In this document: piece by piece, positions 26,705 to 36,179 of the stretch | Layout of the letters: each line of letters opens with the position of its first letter | How positions within the stretch are numbered: position 1 is the stretch's first letter | Assembly: GCA_022825895.1 (NCBI GenBank) | Contig: JAJDVX010000010.1 | Span: forward strand, 149,438 to 213,437 | Direction of reading: 5' to 3' | Length of the DNA stretch: 64,000 nt | Source of the DNA: Chloroflexota bacterium | Lineage (GTDB): Bacteria > Chloroflexota > UBA11872 | Position numbers and translations under genes: made by a program | Notes under the pieces: generated by a model | Told to the model about the DNA's origin: nothing | What the model saw: the letters and a program-made list of their open reading frames with translations, nothing else | Database searches by the model: none

Positions 26705-27550
26705 GTGAAGCTCGGCTATTTTCACAACGGACACTTTCCGCCAATCGAGTTTGAGGAGTTCGTTCGCTGGGGCGCGGCCAATGGCTACCAAGCCATTGAC
26801 GTCCCCCTCTTCGAACCGAATGTTCGCGCCATCTGTGATCGTCACGGCCTGGAGCCGACCTCCACCGTCGGCATGGCCTGCCAACCGATCGCGACCGATC
26901 CCCAACAACGAGCGGAGGAAGCAGCCCGGGCCCGCCGCGCGCTCGACTACGCCGCCGCCGAGCACATTCCCAACGTCTGGCTTGGGCACGAGATGGCGCC
27001 TGACCTTGGCTTCGACGAAAACGTCAAACTCTTCGCGGAAGGTGTTGCCCCCGTTCTGGATCATGCCGATCGCGTCGGTGTTCGCCTGGTCATGGAGAAC
27101 TGGGCCAACGGTGGCCGCAACCTCGCCTACGCCCCGGCTCACTGGGCCGCGATCTTCGACGCTGTTCCCCACCCCGCCCTCGGCCTGTGCCCCGACCCCT
27201 CGCACCTGGTCTGGCTGGGGATCGACTACCTGCGCGCGGTACGCGAATTCGGCTCCCGCGTCTACCACGCCCACGCCAAGGACACCGAATTCCTACCGGA
27301 CGACCTCTATAGGTACGGCGTCATCGGCACGGAGCGTGGACGCGTCGGCCAGGGCACCTACCGCTTCCGGATTCCCGGGTTCGGCGTCGTCGACTGGCCC
27401 GCCTACATCACCGCCCTGCTTGAGGTCGGCTTCAACGGCGCGCTGGTCGTCGAGCACGAGGACGCCTTCTGGAGCTCCCAAACCGACGCCCAACACGCGC
27501 TCAACGGCCTCGTGCTGGCCCAGCGATTCCTTTCACCCCTTCTGGTCTAG
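26705..27550 (+). CDS. Sugar phosphate isomerase/epimerase-like TIM barrel
   Basis: 281 residues from GTG 26705, preceded by GAGGG; an ATG at 26645 gives a less typical 20-residue extension. Xylose-isomerase-like barrel (AP_endonuc_2 type): LGYFHNGHFPPIEFEEFVRW, VMENWANGG (metal Glu), PDPSHLVWLG (Asp/His), YHAHAKDTE and VVEHEDAFW. These residues fit the metal-binding set of the superfamily. The second such protein lies at 43.9 kb. Probable role: isomerisation or epimerisation in inositol, tagatose or related carbohydrate catabolism; not resolvable further. Confidence 0.8.
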   Translation: MKLGYFHNGHFPPIEFEEFVRWGAANGYQAIDVPLFEPNVRAICDRHGLEPTSTVGMACQPIATDPQQRAEEAARARRALDYAAAEHIPNVWLGHEMAPDLGFDENVKLFAEGVAPVLDHADRVGVRLVMENWANGGRNLAYAPAHWAAIFDAVPHPALGLCPDPSHLVWLGIDYLRAVREFGSRVYHAHAKDTEFLPDDLYRYGVIGTERGRVGQGTYRFRIPGFGVVDWPAYITALLEVGFNGALVVEHEDAFWSSQTDAQHALNGLVLAQRFLSPLLV

Positions 27551-27705
27551 CTGCCAGGGCAACCACGGGAGGTCGGGCTGGACCTGTGTCCCTTGGCGGC
27601 GCGGAGAAACAGCTAGACGCCGCCGAGGGTCTTGACACGAGGCCTTATGCTAAGCGCCGCCATCAATCCGTCTTCCTAGGCTTCAGCGACCCACCGACCT
27701 GACCC

Positions 27706-30417
27706 ATGCCCCCCCGACGCCGTTCACCACGCCAGGACTCCAACGAGAACACGTTGGTCATCGTCGAATCGCCCGCCAAGGCGCGCACCATCAAGCGCTA
27801 CCTGGGCGACGGCTACACCGTGGCGTCCTCCATCGGTCACATTCGCGATCTGCCGTCCAGCGCCGCCGAAGTTCCCAAGAACCTCAAGGGCAAGGACTGG
27901 GCCACCCTTGCTGTGAACGTGGACGAAGGTTTTCAGCCGGTTTACATAATTCCGACCGACAAGAAACGCGTCGTAACTGAATTGCGACGCGAACTCAAGG
28001 GCGCCGGCCAGCTCCTGCTGGCAACGGACGAAGATCGTGAGGGCGAGGCCATCGCCTGGCACCTGGTCGAAGTGCTGAAGCCCAAGACGCCCGTGCGTCG
28101 CCTCGTCTTCCACGAAATCACTCGCGCGGCGATCACCGAAGCCCTGTCGCACACGCGCGAGATCGACCAGCGCCTGGTCCAGGCCCAGGAGTCGCGCCGC
28201 ATTCTCGACCGCCTGATCGGCTACCTCGTTTCCCCTGTTCTCTGGAAGAAAGTCGGCAGCGGTTTGTCTGCCGGCCGCGTGCAGACCCCGGCGCTCCGGC
28301 TCATCGTGCAACGCGAACGCGAGCGCATGGCCTTTGTGTCCGCGGCCTTCTGCATCCCAATTGCCACGCTGGCCGCGTCGACCGACTCCGAGACGACGTT
28401 CGACGCCCGCCTGGTCAGCCTGGATGGCCAATTGCTGGCGACCGCGGCCGACTTCGACCCGGACACCGGCGAACTCCACGCCGACAGCAAGGCTCGGCTG
28501 CTGCCCGAGGCGGAGGCCCAGTCAGTGATCCGGACGCTGGCCGACGCCACCTTCCGAGTCACCGACGTCGTCAAGCGTCCCCGCTCTCGCCGCCCGCAGC
28601 CACCGTTCATCACCTCCTCGCTCCAGCGCGAGGCCTCGACCCGTCTGCGTTTCTCGCCTCGCCAGACCATGCGCGTGGCCCAGCAGCTCTATGAGAACGG
28701 CTACATCACCTATATGCGGACCGATTCCCCGGCGCTCTCGGCCCAGGCGACCAGTGCCGCTCGCGCCGCCGTCCGTGCCGAGGTGCCGAATGATCAGGTG
28801 CGTGACTACCTGCCGGAGCAGCCACGGCGCTATCGTGCCCGCTCGGCCCGGGCCCAGGAAGCCCACGAGGCCATTCGCCCCGCCGGCGAACGCTTTCGGC
28901 ATCCCGACGACCTTGGTCCCGACGTCGACGGTGACGGCCGCCGCCTGTACCGGCTCATCTGGCAGCGCACCCTGGCATCGCAGATGCACGATGCCCGGTT
29001 CGAACAAACTCGTGTCCACGTGGCAGCCCAGGCGGGCGAGCACGGCGCTGCCGTCTTCCGGGCCAACGGCCAGGTCGTCGTCTTCGACGGTTTTCTGCGC
29101 GTCTACGCCGGCGAACGCAGCCGGGAACGTCTGCTCCCGGACCTGGCCGAGGGCGATCAGCTCGACGTTCGCGGCATCGATCTCGGCCGTCGCGAGACCA
29201 GCCCGCCCGACCGCTGGACCGAGGCCAGCCTCATCCGCGAACTCGAGCGCCTGGGCATCGGCCGGCCCTCCACCTACGCCACCATCCTGGAAACGGTTCA
29301 GGGCAAGTACGTGGAGCGCAAGGAGGGCGCGCTCGTCCCGCGCTGGAACGCCTTCGCGGTGATTCAGCTGCTGGAAGCGCACTTTGGCGAGTTGGTCGAC
29401 GCTGACTTCACCGCCACTATGGAAATCGGGCTCGACCGCGTGGCTGACGGTTCCCTGGATCCGCTGCCCTGGCTTTCGGAGTTCTACTTTGGCTCGGCTG
29501 GCTCCCACGGCGGCGCGGCGCTCGCCAACGGGGGCATGCTGCACGAGGGCCTGCGGAAGCGAATCGAATCCAGCCAGGAGGCCATCGACGCCCGCTCGGT
29601 CTGCACGATCCCGCTGTCTGGCGACAACGGATCGTCGATTGCCGTTCGCATCGGCCGCTACGGCCCGTATCTGGAGGCGCTCGAAAGCGGCGCCCGCGCC
29701 CAGGCGCCCGAAGATCTTGCCCCCGACGAGTTGACTCCCGAAGTCGCCGCGGGCCTTCTGGCCAAGGCGGCCAAGGGCGACGAGCCCCTGGGATCCGATC
29801 CGGAGTCCGGTCTGCCGGTGTTCCTCAAGTCCGGGCGTCTCGGCCCCTACCTCCAACTCGGCGAGGGTCGCGGCGCTGGTCGTCGCCGTCCGAAAACCAC
29901 AAGCGTCTGGCCGATGTTTCAGCCCGAGAACCTCACCCTCGAGCAGGCGCTCGACATGCTCGCCTACCCCAAGTCGCTGGGAACTCACCCCGAAAGCGGG
30001 ACCCGAGTCACCGTCCAGGACGGCCCCTACGGTCCCTACGTCAAGTGCGGTAAGGAGTCTCGCAGCCTGCCGGGCGAGGGTGACGAGCGTTACGCAAAGT
30101 TGGTGGCCATCGAACTTCCCGAGGCCCTGGACATCCTGAAGGCGCCCCGGCAGCCTCGCACGCGTCGCGCCCAGCCGCCCGCCTTGGCCGAACTCGGTGC
30201 CCACCCCGCCTCCGGCGCTCCCATCACGGTTCGCGATGGTCGCTACGGGCCCTACGTCACCGACGGCGAACTGAATGCCAGCGTCCCGAGGGGACGAGAT
30301 CCTTCAACGGTGACGCTCGACGACGCCGTGGCGCTGCTGGCCGCACGGGCCGAGCGCGTGGCCGCCCAGGGCGGACGTCGCCGGCGCCGCGGCGCCGCCC
30401 GTCGACGAAGCCGCTGA
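27706..30417 (+). CDS. topA: DNA topoisomerase I (type IA)
   Basis: 903 residues; relaxes negative supercoils. The N-terminal Toprim domain (VIVESPAKARTIKRYLG, ATDEDREGEAIAWH) is followed by the gated core with active-site Tyr336 in GYITYMRTDS. Instead of zinc fingers the C-terminal 280 residues hold four Toprim-C repeats marked by GRYGPYLE, GRLGPYLQ, GPYGPYVK and GRYGPYVT, and a basic tail. The start ATG lacks a clear Shine-Dalgarno. TTGACA (27632-27637) and TATGCT (27646-27651) lie upstream but only 8 bases apart, so no promoter is claimed. Confidence 0.96.
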   Translation: MPPRRRSPRQDSNENTLVIVESPAKARTIKRYLGDGYTVASSIGHIRDLPSSAAEVPKNLKGKDWATLAVNVDEGFQPVYIIPTDKKRVVTELRRELKGAGQLLLATDEDREGEAIAWHLVEVLKPKTPVRRLVFHEITRAAITEALSHTREIDQRLVQAQESRRILDRLIGYLVSPVLWKKVGSGLSAGRVQTPALRLIVQRERERMAFVSAAFCIPIATLAASTDSETTFDARLVSLDGQLLATAADFDPDTGELHADSKARLLPEAEAQSVIRTLADATFRVTDVVKRPRSRRPQPPFITSSLQREASTRLRFSPRQTMRVAQQLYENGYITYMRTDSPALSAQATSAARAAVRAEVPNDQVRDYLPEQPRRYRARSARAQEAHEAIRPAGERFRHPDDLGPDVDGDGRRLYRLIWQRTLASQMHDARFEQTRVHVAAQAGEHGAAVFRANGQVVVFDGFLRVYAGERSRERLLPDLAEGDQLDVRGIDLGRRETSPPDRWTEASLIRELERLGIGRPSTYATILETVQGKYVERKEGALVPRWNAFAVIQLLEAHFGELVDADFTATMEIGLDRVADGSLDPLPWLSEFYFGSAGSHGGAALANGGMLHEGLRKRIESSQEAIDARSVCTIPLSGDNGSSIAVRIGRYGPYLEALESGARAQAPEDLAPDELTPEVAAGLLAKAAKGDEPLGSDPESGLPVFLKSGRLGPYLQLGEGRGAGRRRPKTTSVWPMFQPENLTLEQALDMLAYPKSLGTHPESGTRVTVQDGPYGPYVKCGKESRSLPGEGDERYAKLVAIELPEALDILKAPRQPRTRRAQPPALAELGAHPASGAPITVRDGRYGPYVTDGELNASVPRGRDPSTVTLDDAVALLAARAERVAAQGGRRRRRGAARRRSR

Positions 30418-30583
30418 TTGGGGTTCCTCACCCGGCCGTACGATATGCTTGGCGCACGCCCGGCTCGCTCGGGTGAATTCACACGCTGCCTGACGCCACG
30501 GGGCCCTGCCGCGACACGCGCTCCCCGCCGCGAGTGAGGGCGGCGGAGGATCCTTGAAGGACCAGAGAGGGGCAATTACCCAC

Positions 30584-31666
30584 ATGCCGGCAGCCTCCAT
30601 GCGCGATTTGCTCGCCGCGGGCGTGCACTTCGGCCACCGAACCCCACGCTGGAACCCCAAGATGGCGCCGTTCATTTTCGGCGCCAGGGGTGGCGTACAC
30701 ATCATCGACCTTCAGCACACCGTGCGGGCGCTCGACCGGGCCACCGCCTTCATGCGGGCCACCGCCGCCCGCGGCGGCGAAGTCATCTTTGTCGGCACCA
30801 AGCGCCAGGCCCAGGAAGTCGTGCGCGAGCAGGCGGAACGCTGCGGGGCCAACTACGTCCAGCACCGCTGGCTCGGCGGCACGCTTACGAATTTCGAAAC
30901 CCTGCGCGCGCGTCTGCAACGACTTCGTGAGCTCGAAGCCCGCGAAGCCGCCGGCGACTTCGACACGCTTTCAAAGAAAGAGGGCCAGCGCCTGCGTGTC
31001 GAACTGGCCCGCCTCACCAAGAAAATGGGTGGAATCAAGCACATGTCGCGCCTGCCCGCGGCGATCTTCGTAATCGATCCCAAGCGCGAATCCAACGCGG
31101 TGACCGAAGCACGCAAGCTCGACATTCCAATCGTCGCCATCGTCGATACCAACTGTGATCCCGAAGTCGTCGACTATGTGATTCCTGGAAACGACGACGC
31201 GATTCGATCCATCGTGGCCGTGACCACCGTGGTCGCTGATGCCGTACTCGCGGGCCAGGAAGAGTTCAGAAACCGCCAGGCCGAGCGCGAGGCCCAACTG
31301 GCTCGCGAGGCCCAGGCTGCCCTTGCCGCTGCTGCGAGAGCCGATGCGGCGGGCCAGTCGACCGGCGACATCGAAGCCGCCATGCTGGCGGCGGCCAGCG
31401 AAGCCGGAAATGTTCAGCGATCGTCACCGCAAGACGCGGGGGCGCGCGCGGCGGCCGCGGGTCCGGCCGCCGACCCGCGGGGTGCTCCGCGAGGCCGGCG
31501 TCGCCCCCCGCCCCAGGCACGGGGTGGGCGTCGCCGACCGGATGGACGCTCGCCTCGGTCAGGTGAGGGTGGGTCGCGACCGCGCGGTCGCGCGCGGCCC
31601 GGTCAACGCGGCCCGGGATCGAGCGGTGGCGGCACCGGCCCGCGCCCGCGCAACCAGGGAGCGTGA
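30584..31666 (+). CDS. rpsB: 30S ribosomal protein S2 with long basic tail
   Basis: 360 residues from ATG 30584, which gives the canonical start MPAASMRDLLAAGVHFGHRT; a TTG at 30554 after GGAGGA is an alternative that adds ten residues. The S2 core (to about residue 230) is intact: RWLGGTLTNF, LPAAIFVIDP, IVDTNCDPE, IPGNDDAIRSI. The remaining ~120 residues are an Ala-rich helix and then a Pro/Arg/Gly tail (GRRRPPPQARGGRRRPDG), far beyond the usual 240-260 residue length. It heads the rpsB-tsf-pyrH-frr-uppS-cdsA-dxr-rseP run. Confidence 0.93.
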   Translation: MPAASMRDLLAAGVHFGHRTPRWNPKMAPFIFGARGGVHIIDLQHTVRALDRATAFMRATAARGGEVIFVGTKRQAQEVVREQAERCGANYVQHRWLGGTLTNFETLRARLQRLRELEAREAAGDFDTLSKKEGQRLRVELARLTKKMGGIKHMSRLPAAIFVIDPKRESNAVTEARKLDIPIVAIVDTNCDPEVVDYVIPGNDDAIRSIVAVTTVVADAVLAGQEEFRNRQAEREAQLAREAQAALAAAARADAAGQSTGDIEAAMLAAASEAGNVQRSSPQDAGARAAAAGPAADPRGAPRGRRRPPPQARGGRRRPDGRSPRSGEGGSRPRGRARPGQRGPGSSGGGTGPRPRNQGA

Positions 31667-31671
31667 CCGGC

Positions 31672-32163
31672 ATGGCGCATAAGGCATCGGTGGCGGATAT
31701 TCGGGCAATCCGGTCCGAGACCGGCGCGGGCGTGATGGACATCAAGCGCGCCATTGAGGACGCCGAAGGCGATCTCGATAAGGCCCGCGACCTGCTGGGA
31801 CAGCGCGGTTCACAGTTCTCCGCCAAACGAGCCGAACGCGAGACCCGCGAAGGCCTGGTCGCTGCCTACGTGCATCCCGGCCGGCCCTTGGGCGCCTTGC
31901 TCGAGCTCAACTGCGAAACTGACTTCGTGGCGCGGACTGACGAATTCACAACCCTCGCTCGCGATATCGCCATGCACATTGCCGCCATGGGGCCCACGCG
32001 AATTAACGATGCTGAGGACGAGAACCCGGACGACGGTCCGGCGCTGTTGACCCAGCCGTGGTTCCGCGACGGATCGCAGACGGTGGAGCAGGTCATCCAG
32101 GCCGCCGTCGCCAAGCTGGGCGAGAACATCCAGGTCGGACGCTTCAGCCGCTTCGAAATCTAA
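31672..32163 (+). CDS. tsf: Elongation factor Ts (short form)
   Basis: 163 residues from ATG 31672 with GGGAG ten bases upstream. Nucleotide exchange factor for EF-Tu. It has the N-terminal UBA-like helices (VADIRAIRSETGAGVMDIKR), the catalytic TDFVAR and one core subdomain, ending QVGRFSRFEI. The E. coli protein is 283 residues; this form lacks the second core subdomain and coiled coil, as in the short EF-Ts of Thermus and relatives, which work as dimers. It sits five bases after rpsB. Confidence 0.93.
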   Translation: MAHKASVADIRAIRSETGAGVMDIKRAIEDAEGDLDKARDLLGQRGSQFSAKRAERETREGLVAAYVHPGRPLGALLELNCETDFVARTDEFTTLARDIAMHIAAMGPTRINDAEDENPDDGPALLTQPWFRDGSQTVEQVIQAAVAKLGENIQVGRFSRFEI

Positions 32164-32197
32164 CCACAACCGCACGCCGGCGAACACTGGAGGGCCA

Positions 32198-32914
32198 ATG
32201 GCGAGACCTGCCCTGAAGTACCGCCGCGTCCTGTTGAAGATCGGCGGGGAATCGCTGGCTGGCGAGCGAGGCTTTGGCATTGCCCCGCTTGCCGTGCAGG
32301 CGCTGGCCGCGCGGATCGTCGAGGCGCTTGCGCTGGGCGTCGAACTCGCCGTGGTCGTCGGCGGCGGCAACTTCTGGCGAGGCGGCGAGCACAGCAACAT
32401 CAACCGAGCCACCGCCGACTACATCGGCATGCTCGGCACCGTCATGAACGCGATGGCGCTGCAGGAGGCGGTCGAACGGCTCGACGTGCCAACCCGCGTG
32501 CAGACCGCTATCGAAATGCGCGAAGTCGCCGAGCCGTACATTCGCCGCAAGGCCGTGGCTCACCTGGAGTCGGGGCGGCTGGTCATTTTCGCGGCGGGCA
32601 GTGGCAATCCCTACTTCACGACCGACACGGCCGGCGCCCTGCGCGCCATGGAAATCGGCGCCGAAGCCCTCCTCAAGGCCACCAAGGTGGACGGCGCGTA
32701 CACTGACGATCCAATGACGAATCCAGACGCCACCCGTATCGAGCGCACCACCTACCTTGAGGCTCTCAACAACGGCCTGAAGATTCTGGACGCCACCGCG
32801 TTCAGTCTCTGCATGGACAACAATCTGCCCATCATCGTTTTCCGGCTGGAGGACGAGGGCAGCCTGGTGCGCGTCCTCGCCGGCCACCAGGTCGGCACCC
32901 TGGTCGCGGCCTGA
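32198..32914 (+). CDS. pyrH: UMP kinase
   Basis: 238 residues, phosphorylating UMP to UDP. Amino-acid-kinase fold: RRVLLKIGGESLAG, VVVGGGNFWRG, GMLGTVMNAMAL, ATKVDGAYTDDP. Start ATG has GGAGG six bases upstream. It lies between tsf and frr with short spacers, as in most bacteria. Confidence 0.96.
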   Translation: MARPALKYRRVLLKIGGESLAGERGFGIAPLAVQALAARIVEALALGVELAVVVGGGNFWRGGEHSNINRATADYIGMLGTVMNAMALQEAVERLDVPTRVQTAIEMREVAEPYIRRKAVAHLESGRLVIFAAGSGNPYFTTDTAGALRAMEIGAEALLKATKVDGAYTDDPMTNPDATRIERTTYLEALNNGLKILDATAFSLCMDNNLPIIVFRLEDEGSLVRVLAGHQVGTLVAA

Positions 32915-32921
32915 GCGGGCC

Positions 32922-33479
32922 ATGATCGACGAGTTCCTGCTGGACGGTGAACGTCGAATGAGCCAGGCCGTCGTGCACCTCCGTCACGAACTTGCGGGGA
33001 TTCGCACGGGCCGTGCCGCCCCGGCCCTGATCCAGGACCTCAGCGTTTCCTACTACGGCCAGCCGACCCCGCTCAAGCAGATCGCGGGCATATCCGCGCC
33101 CGAGGCCCGTCTCCTCGTCGTCCAGCCCTGGGACAAAGCCGCGCTCCCGGACATCGAACGCGCCCTGATCTCATCGGACCTGGGGATAACCCCGTCGAAT
33201 GACGGCAACGTGATCCACCTGCCCATCCCGCAACTGAGCGAAGACCGCCGCCGTGACCTCGTGCGACTCGTCCGCCAGCGTGCTGAAGACTCCAAGGTCG
33301 CCGTTCGCAACGTTCGGCGCGACGTGCACGACGATCTGCGCGAGCTTGTCCGTGAAAAGGAAGCCTCCGAGGATGACCTCCGCCGCTCGGAATCGCGGCT
33401 CCAGGACATAACGGACAAGTACGTCGCCGCGATTGATGATCTGAGCCGGCAGAAGGAAGCCGAGGTGATGCAGGTCTGA
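32922..33479 (+). CDS. frr: Ribosome recycling factor
   Basis: 185 residues, full length. Splits post-termination ribosomes together with EF-G. Conserved segments: LAGIRTGRAAPALIQDLSV, YYGQPTPLKQIAGIS, PLPIPQLSEDRR-like IHLPIPQLSEDRRRDLVRL, and the C-terminal helix LQDITDKYVAAIDDLSRQKE. It begins seven bases after pyrH. Confidence 0.96.
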   Translation: MIDEFLLDGERRMSQAVVHLRHELAGIRTGRAAPALIQDLSVSYYGQPTPLKQIAGISAPEARLLVVQPWDKAALPDIERALISSDLGITPSNDGNVIHLPIPQLSEDRRRDLVRLVRQRAEDSKVAVRNVRRDVHDDLRELVREKEASEDDLRRSESRLQDITDKYVAAIDDLSRQKEAEVMQV

Positions 33480-33496
33480 GCGGTCAACCCGGAAGG

Positions 33497-34210
33497 GTGC
33501 CGGCGCATGTCGCCATCATCATGGACGGCAACGGCCGCTGGGCCCAGCGCCGCGGTCTCGAACGTCAGGCCGGTCATCGTGAAGGCGCCCGCCGCGTTCG
33601 GGACATCGCCGCCGCCTGTATCGACCACGGGGTTCGTGTCCTGACCATCTACGCCTTCTCAACGGAAAATTGGGACCGGCCGGCCGACGAGGTCAGCTTT
33701 CTTATGGATCTCATTCCCGAGCGTCTCGAAGCCGAACGATCAATGATCTTCGAGCAGCAAGTGCGAATTCACGTGCTCGGCGAAATCGAGACCCTGCCCC
33801 TCCTCGATCGCGTGGCGGTCCAGGACATCGTGCGCCAGACGGCCCATCACGACGCGTTGGATCTCAACATTGCCTTCAACTACGGCGGACGCGCCGAAAT
33901 CGTTCGGGCCATTCGCAGTCTGATTCGTGAGGGAATCCGCGCGGAGGATGTGACCGAAGACCTCGTGAGTCGCGCCATGTATACGGCCGGCCAACCCGAC
34001 CCGGACCTGCTCATTCGCACCGGCGGCGACCAGCGCTCCAGCAATTTTCTCGTCTGGCAGTCCACCTACACCGAGTTCTATTTCTCGTCCATCCTGTGGC
34101 CCGACTTCACGAGGGAGGCGTTCGAATCGGCGCTGGCCGACTTCGGGTCGCGCCAGCGCCGCTTTGGCCGCGTTCCCGTGGCCGCGCCTGGCGCGGCGAG
34201 CGACGCCTGA
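33497..34210 (+). CDS. uppS: Undecaprenyl diphosphate synthase
   Basis: 237 residues. Cis-prenyltransferase making the lipid carrier for cell-wall synthesis: HVAIIMDGNGRWAQRRG with the metal Asp, LTIYAFSTENW, LNIAFNYGGRAEIV, and the end motif DLLIRTGGDQRSSNFLVWQ. Start GTG 33497 directly abuts GGAAGG with no spacer; an in-frame CTG at 33476 could instead be used. It lies just after frr, and its stop TGA overlaps the putative ACG start of cdsA (TGACG). Confidence 0.93.
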   Translation: MPAHVAIIMDGNGRWAQRRGLERQAGHREGARRVRDIAAACIDHGVRVLTIYAFSTENWDRPADEVSFLMDLIPERLEAERSMIFEQQVRIHVLGEIETLPLLDRVAVQDIVRQTAHHDALDLNIAFNYGGRAEIVRAIRSLIREGIRAEDVTEDLVSRAMYTAGQPDPDLLIRTGGDQRSSNFLVWQSTYTEFYFSSILWPDFTREAFESALADFGSRQRRFGRVPVAAPGAASDA

Positions 34211-35004
34211 CGCCGCTGACGGTTCGCGTCGCCACGGCCCTGGTCCTGGCGCCGGCCATTCTGGCGCTGGCCTGGTGGCATCCAATCGCACTGGCAATCC
34301 CCATGGCCCTGGCGGCCGCCGTAATCGCCTTTGAAATGGGCACCATGTATGCCATCAGTGGGCTGCGCGTGTCGCGCGGGGCCGGAGCGCTACTTGCCGC
34401 CGGACTGGTGGCCCGCTGGGCGTTCACCCCCGAGCATCGACTCTGGGTTGACCTGGCCATCGGTCTGGTGGCCGCCTACACCTTGCTGCGCCAGTTGTGG
34501 CATCCGCGGATGTACGGACGCTTCACCAGCTGGGGCCTCGCCATCGCGTCCGCGGTCTACGCCGGTGGCCTGCTGGGTTTCCTCGTCCTGCTTCGCGAAT
34601 TGCCCAACGGATTCCTGTGGGTGGCCCTGGCGTTTGCCGTGACCTGGGCCTACGACACCTTCGGCTACCTCGTGGGACGCGGCCTGGGCCGTCGGGGTTT
34701 CATGACCCATATCTCGCCTCGCAAGACCTGGGAGGGCGTGGCCGGCGGCATGCTGGCGGCGATCGTCGTCGTTGCCGCGTTTGCGCCGGTGCTCGGGTAC
34801 GCCTGGTGGCTCGCCCTTCCCATAGGATTCCTTTGGGGGCTTGCCGCCCAGGCGGGTGATTTGGTGGCGTCGATGCTCAAGCGTGATACCGGGCAAAAGG
34901 ACTCCGGCCGCGTGATCCCGGGGCATGGCGGCATGCTGGACCGGCTCGACGCCCTGCTCTTCGTGGCCCCCGCCGTGTTTGCCTTCGCCCGGCTGGTGGC
35001 CTGA
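34210..35004 (+). CDS. cdsA: Phosphatidate cytidylyltransferase
   Basis: Integral membrane enzyme making CDP-diacylglycerol. The C-terminal signature SMLKRDTGQKDSGRVIPGHG then GMLDRLD matches the family pattern, and ISPRKTWEGVAGG precedes it. About eight helices. The expected N-terminus (TVRVATALVLAPAILALAWW) begins right after the uppS stop, but no ATG, GTG or TTG is there. An ACG at 34210 occupies the exact place of ATG in a TGATG-type overlap (the codon before is CTG). A GTG at 34096 would add 38 non-family residues and overlap uppS by 115 bases, so it is rejected. Length from ACG is 264 residues. Confidence 0.9.
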   Translation, partial: TPLTVRVATALVLAPAILALAWWHPIALAIPMALAAAVIAFEMGTMYAISGLRVSRGAGALLAAGLVARWAFTPEHRLWVDLAIGLVAAYTLLRQLWHPRMYGRFTSWGLAIASAVYAGGLLGFLVLLRELPNGFLWVALAFAVTWAYDTFGYLVGRGLGRRGFMTHISPRKTWEGVAGGMLAAIVVVAAFAPVLGYAWWLALPIGFLWGLAAQAGDLVASMLKRDTGQKDSGRVIPGHGGMLDRLDALLFVAPAVFAFARLVA

Positions 35005-36179
35005 TGCCGGCGGCTGACTCCGACCGTTCGTCTCGTCCCAGGCGTGTAGTGATCCTGGGATCCACCGGATCCATTGGCGTCCAGACGCTTGAGGTCGTGC
35101 GCGCCCATCCGGATCGCTTCGAAGTGCTGGGTCTGGCCTGCGGGTCGAACTGCGACCTGCTATACCGGCAGATACGCGAATTCAACGCGCCGCTGGCCTG
35201 CATCCGCGACATTGACCCGTCCGCCGGCGACTGGCCCGCCGGGACCGAGCGACTCCCCTACCCCGACGGCATGGCCGAAATGGCCGGCCTGCCCGAGGCC
35301 GACATTGTCGTCGTGGCCACGGTCGGCGACGCCGGATTCCGCCCCACCGAGAGCGCCCTGCGCGCCGGCAACAGCGTCGCCTTGGCCAGCAAAGAGATGC
35401 TCGTCATGGGCGGTGGTCTCTTCCGCACGCTTGCTGATACGTCGGGCGCCGAAATCCTGCCCATCGACAGCGAACACAGCGCAATCTGGCAGTGTCTCGC
35501 CGGCGAAGCACCCGAATCTGTACGTCGACTGATCCTCACCGCCTCAGGAGGACCCTTCCGCACCTGGGCTCTGCCCGACATTCGAACGGCAACCGCCGAC
35601 GAAGCGCTCGAGCACCCCAACTGGGACATGGGCGCCAAGATCACCGTCGACTCGGCCAGCTTGCTCAACAAAGGCTTGGAAATCATCGAAGCCCGGTGGC
35701 TGTTTCAAGTGCCGTATTCCGCGATTAACGTAATCGTTCATCCCGAATCCATCGTGCACTCCATGGTTGAATTCCATGACGGCTCCATCAAGGCCCAACT
35801 CGGCGTGCCGGACATGCGTCTGCCCATTCAATACGCCATCGGTTTCCCCGAACGCTTGCCTGAGGCCCACGCGCCCCTCGACCTTCGCTCACTTTCGCGC
35901 TTGAACTTTGAGCAGCCGGATGAGCGCCGCTTCCCGCTGCTGGCAGCCGCACGAGCGGCGGGTTCCGCCGGCGGCACGGCCCCGGCCACCCTCTGCGGCG
36001 CCGACGACGCGGCCACGGCTTGGTTCATCGAGGGGGATGGCCGCTTCGGAACGATGACCGACGCCGTCCAGGCCGCAATGGATGCCATCCCGGCCGAGCC
36101 GCTGGATGATCTGGGCGCCGCCCTGGCGGCTCATCGCCGCGGCTTCGAGTACGTACAGGCGCGACTGGCTGACGCGTGA
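35004..36179 (+). CDS. dxr: 1-deoxy-D-xylulose-5-phosphate reductoisomerase
   Basis: 391 residues, second enzyme of the MEP isoprenoid pathway, making 2-C-methylerythritol 4-phosphate with NADPH. NADPH loop ILGSTGSIGVQTLEVV; LASKEMLVMGG; metal and substrate residues in LPIDSEHSAIWQC, HPNWDMGAKITVDSASLLNK and HPESIVHSMVEF. The ATG overlaps the cdsA stop (TGATG). With ispG at 41 kb this shows a functional MEP pathway, whose true dxs must lie outside the window. Confidence 0.95.
   Translation: MPAADSDRSSRPRRVVILGSTGSIGVQTLEVVRAHPDRFEVLGLACGSNCDLLYRQIREFNAPLACIRDIDPSAGDWPAGTERLPYPDGMAEMAGLPEADIVVVATVGDAGFRPTESALRAGNSVALASKEMLVMGGGLFRTLADTSGAEILPIDSEHSAIWQCLAGEAPESVRRLILTASGGPFRTWALPDIRTATADEALEHPNWDMGAKITVDSASLLNKGLEIIEARWLFQVPYSAINVIVHPESIVHSMVEFHDGSIKAQLGVPDMRLPIQYAIGFPERLPEAHAPLDLRSLSRLNFEQPDERRFPLLAAARAAGSAGGTAPATLCGADDAATAWFIEGDGRFGTMTDAVQAAMDAIPAEPLDDLGAALAAHRRGFEYVQARLADA

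Noticed and set aside
27632..27651. TTGACA...TATGCT promoter before topA
   Set aside because: Both boxes are good but separated by only 8 bases, too close for sigma-70 polymerase.
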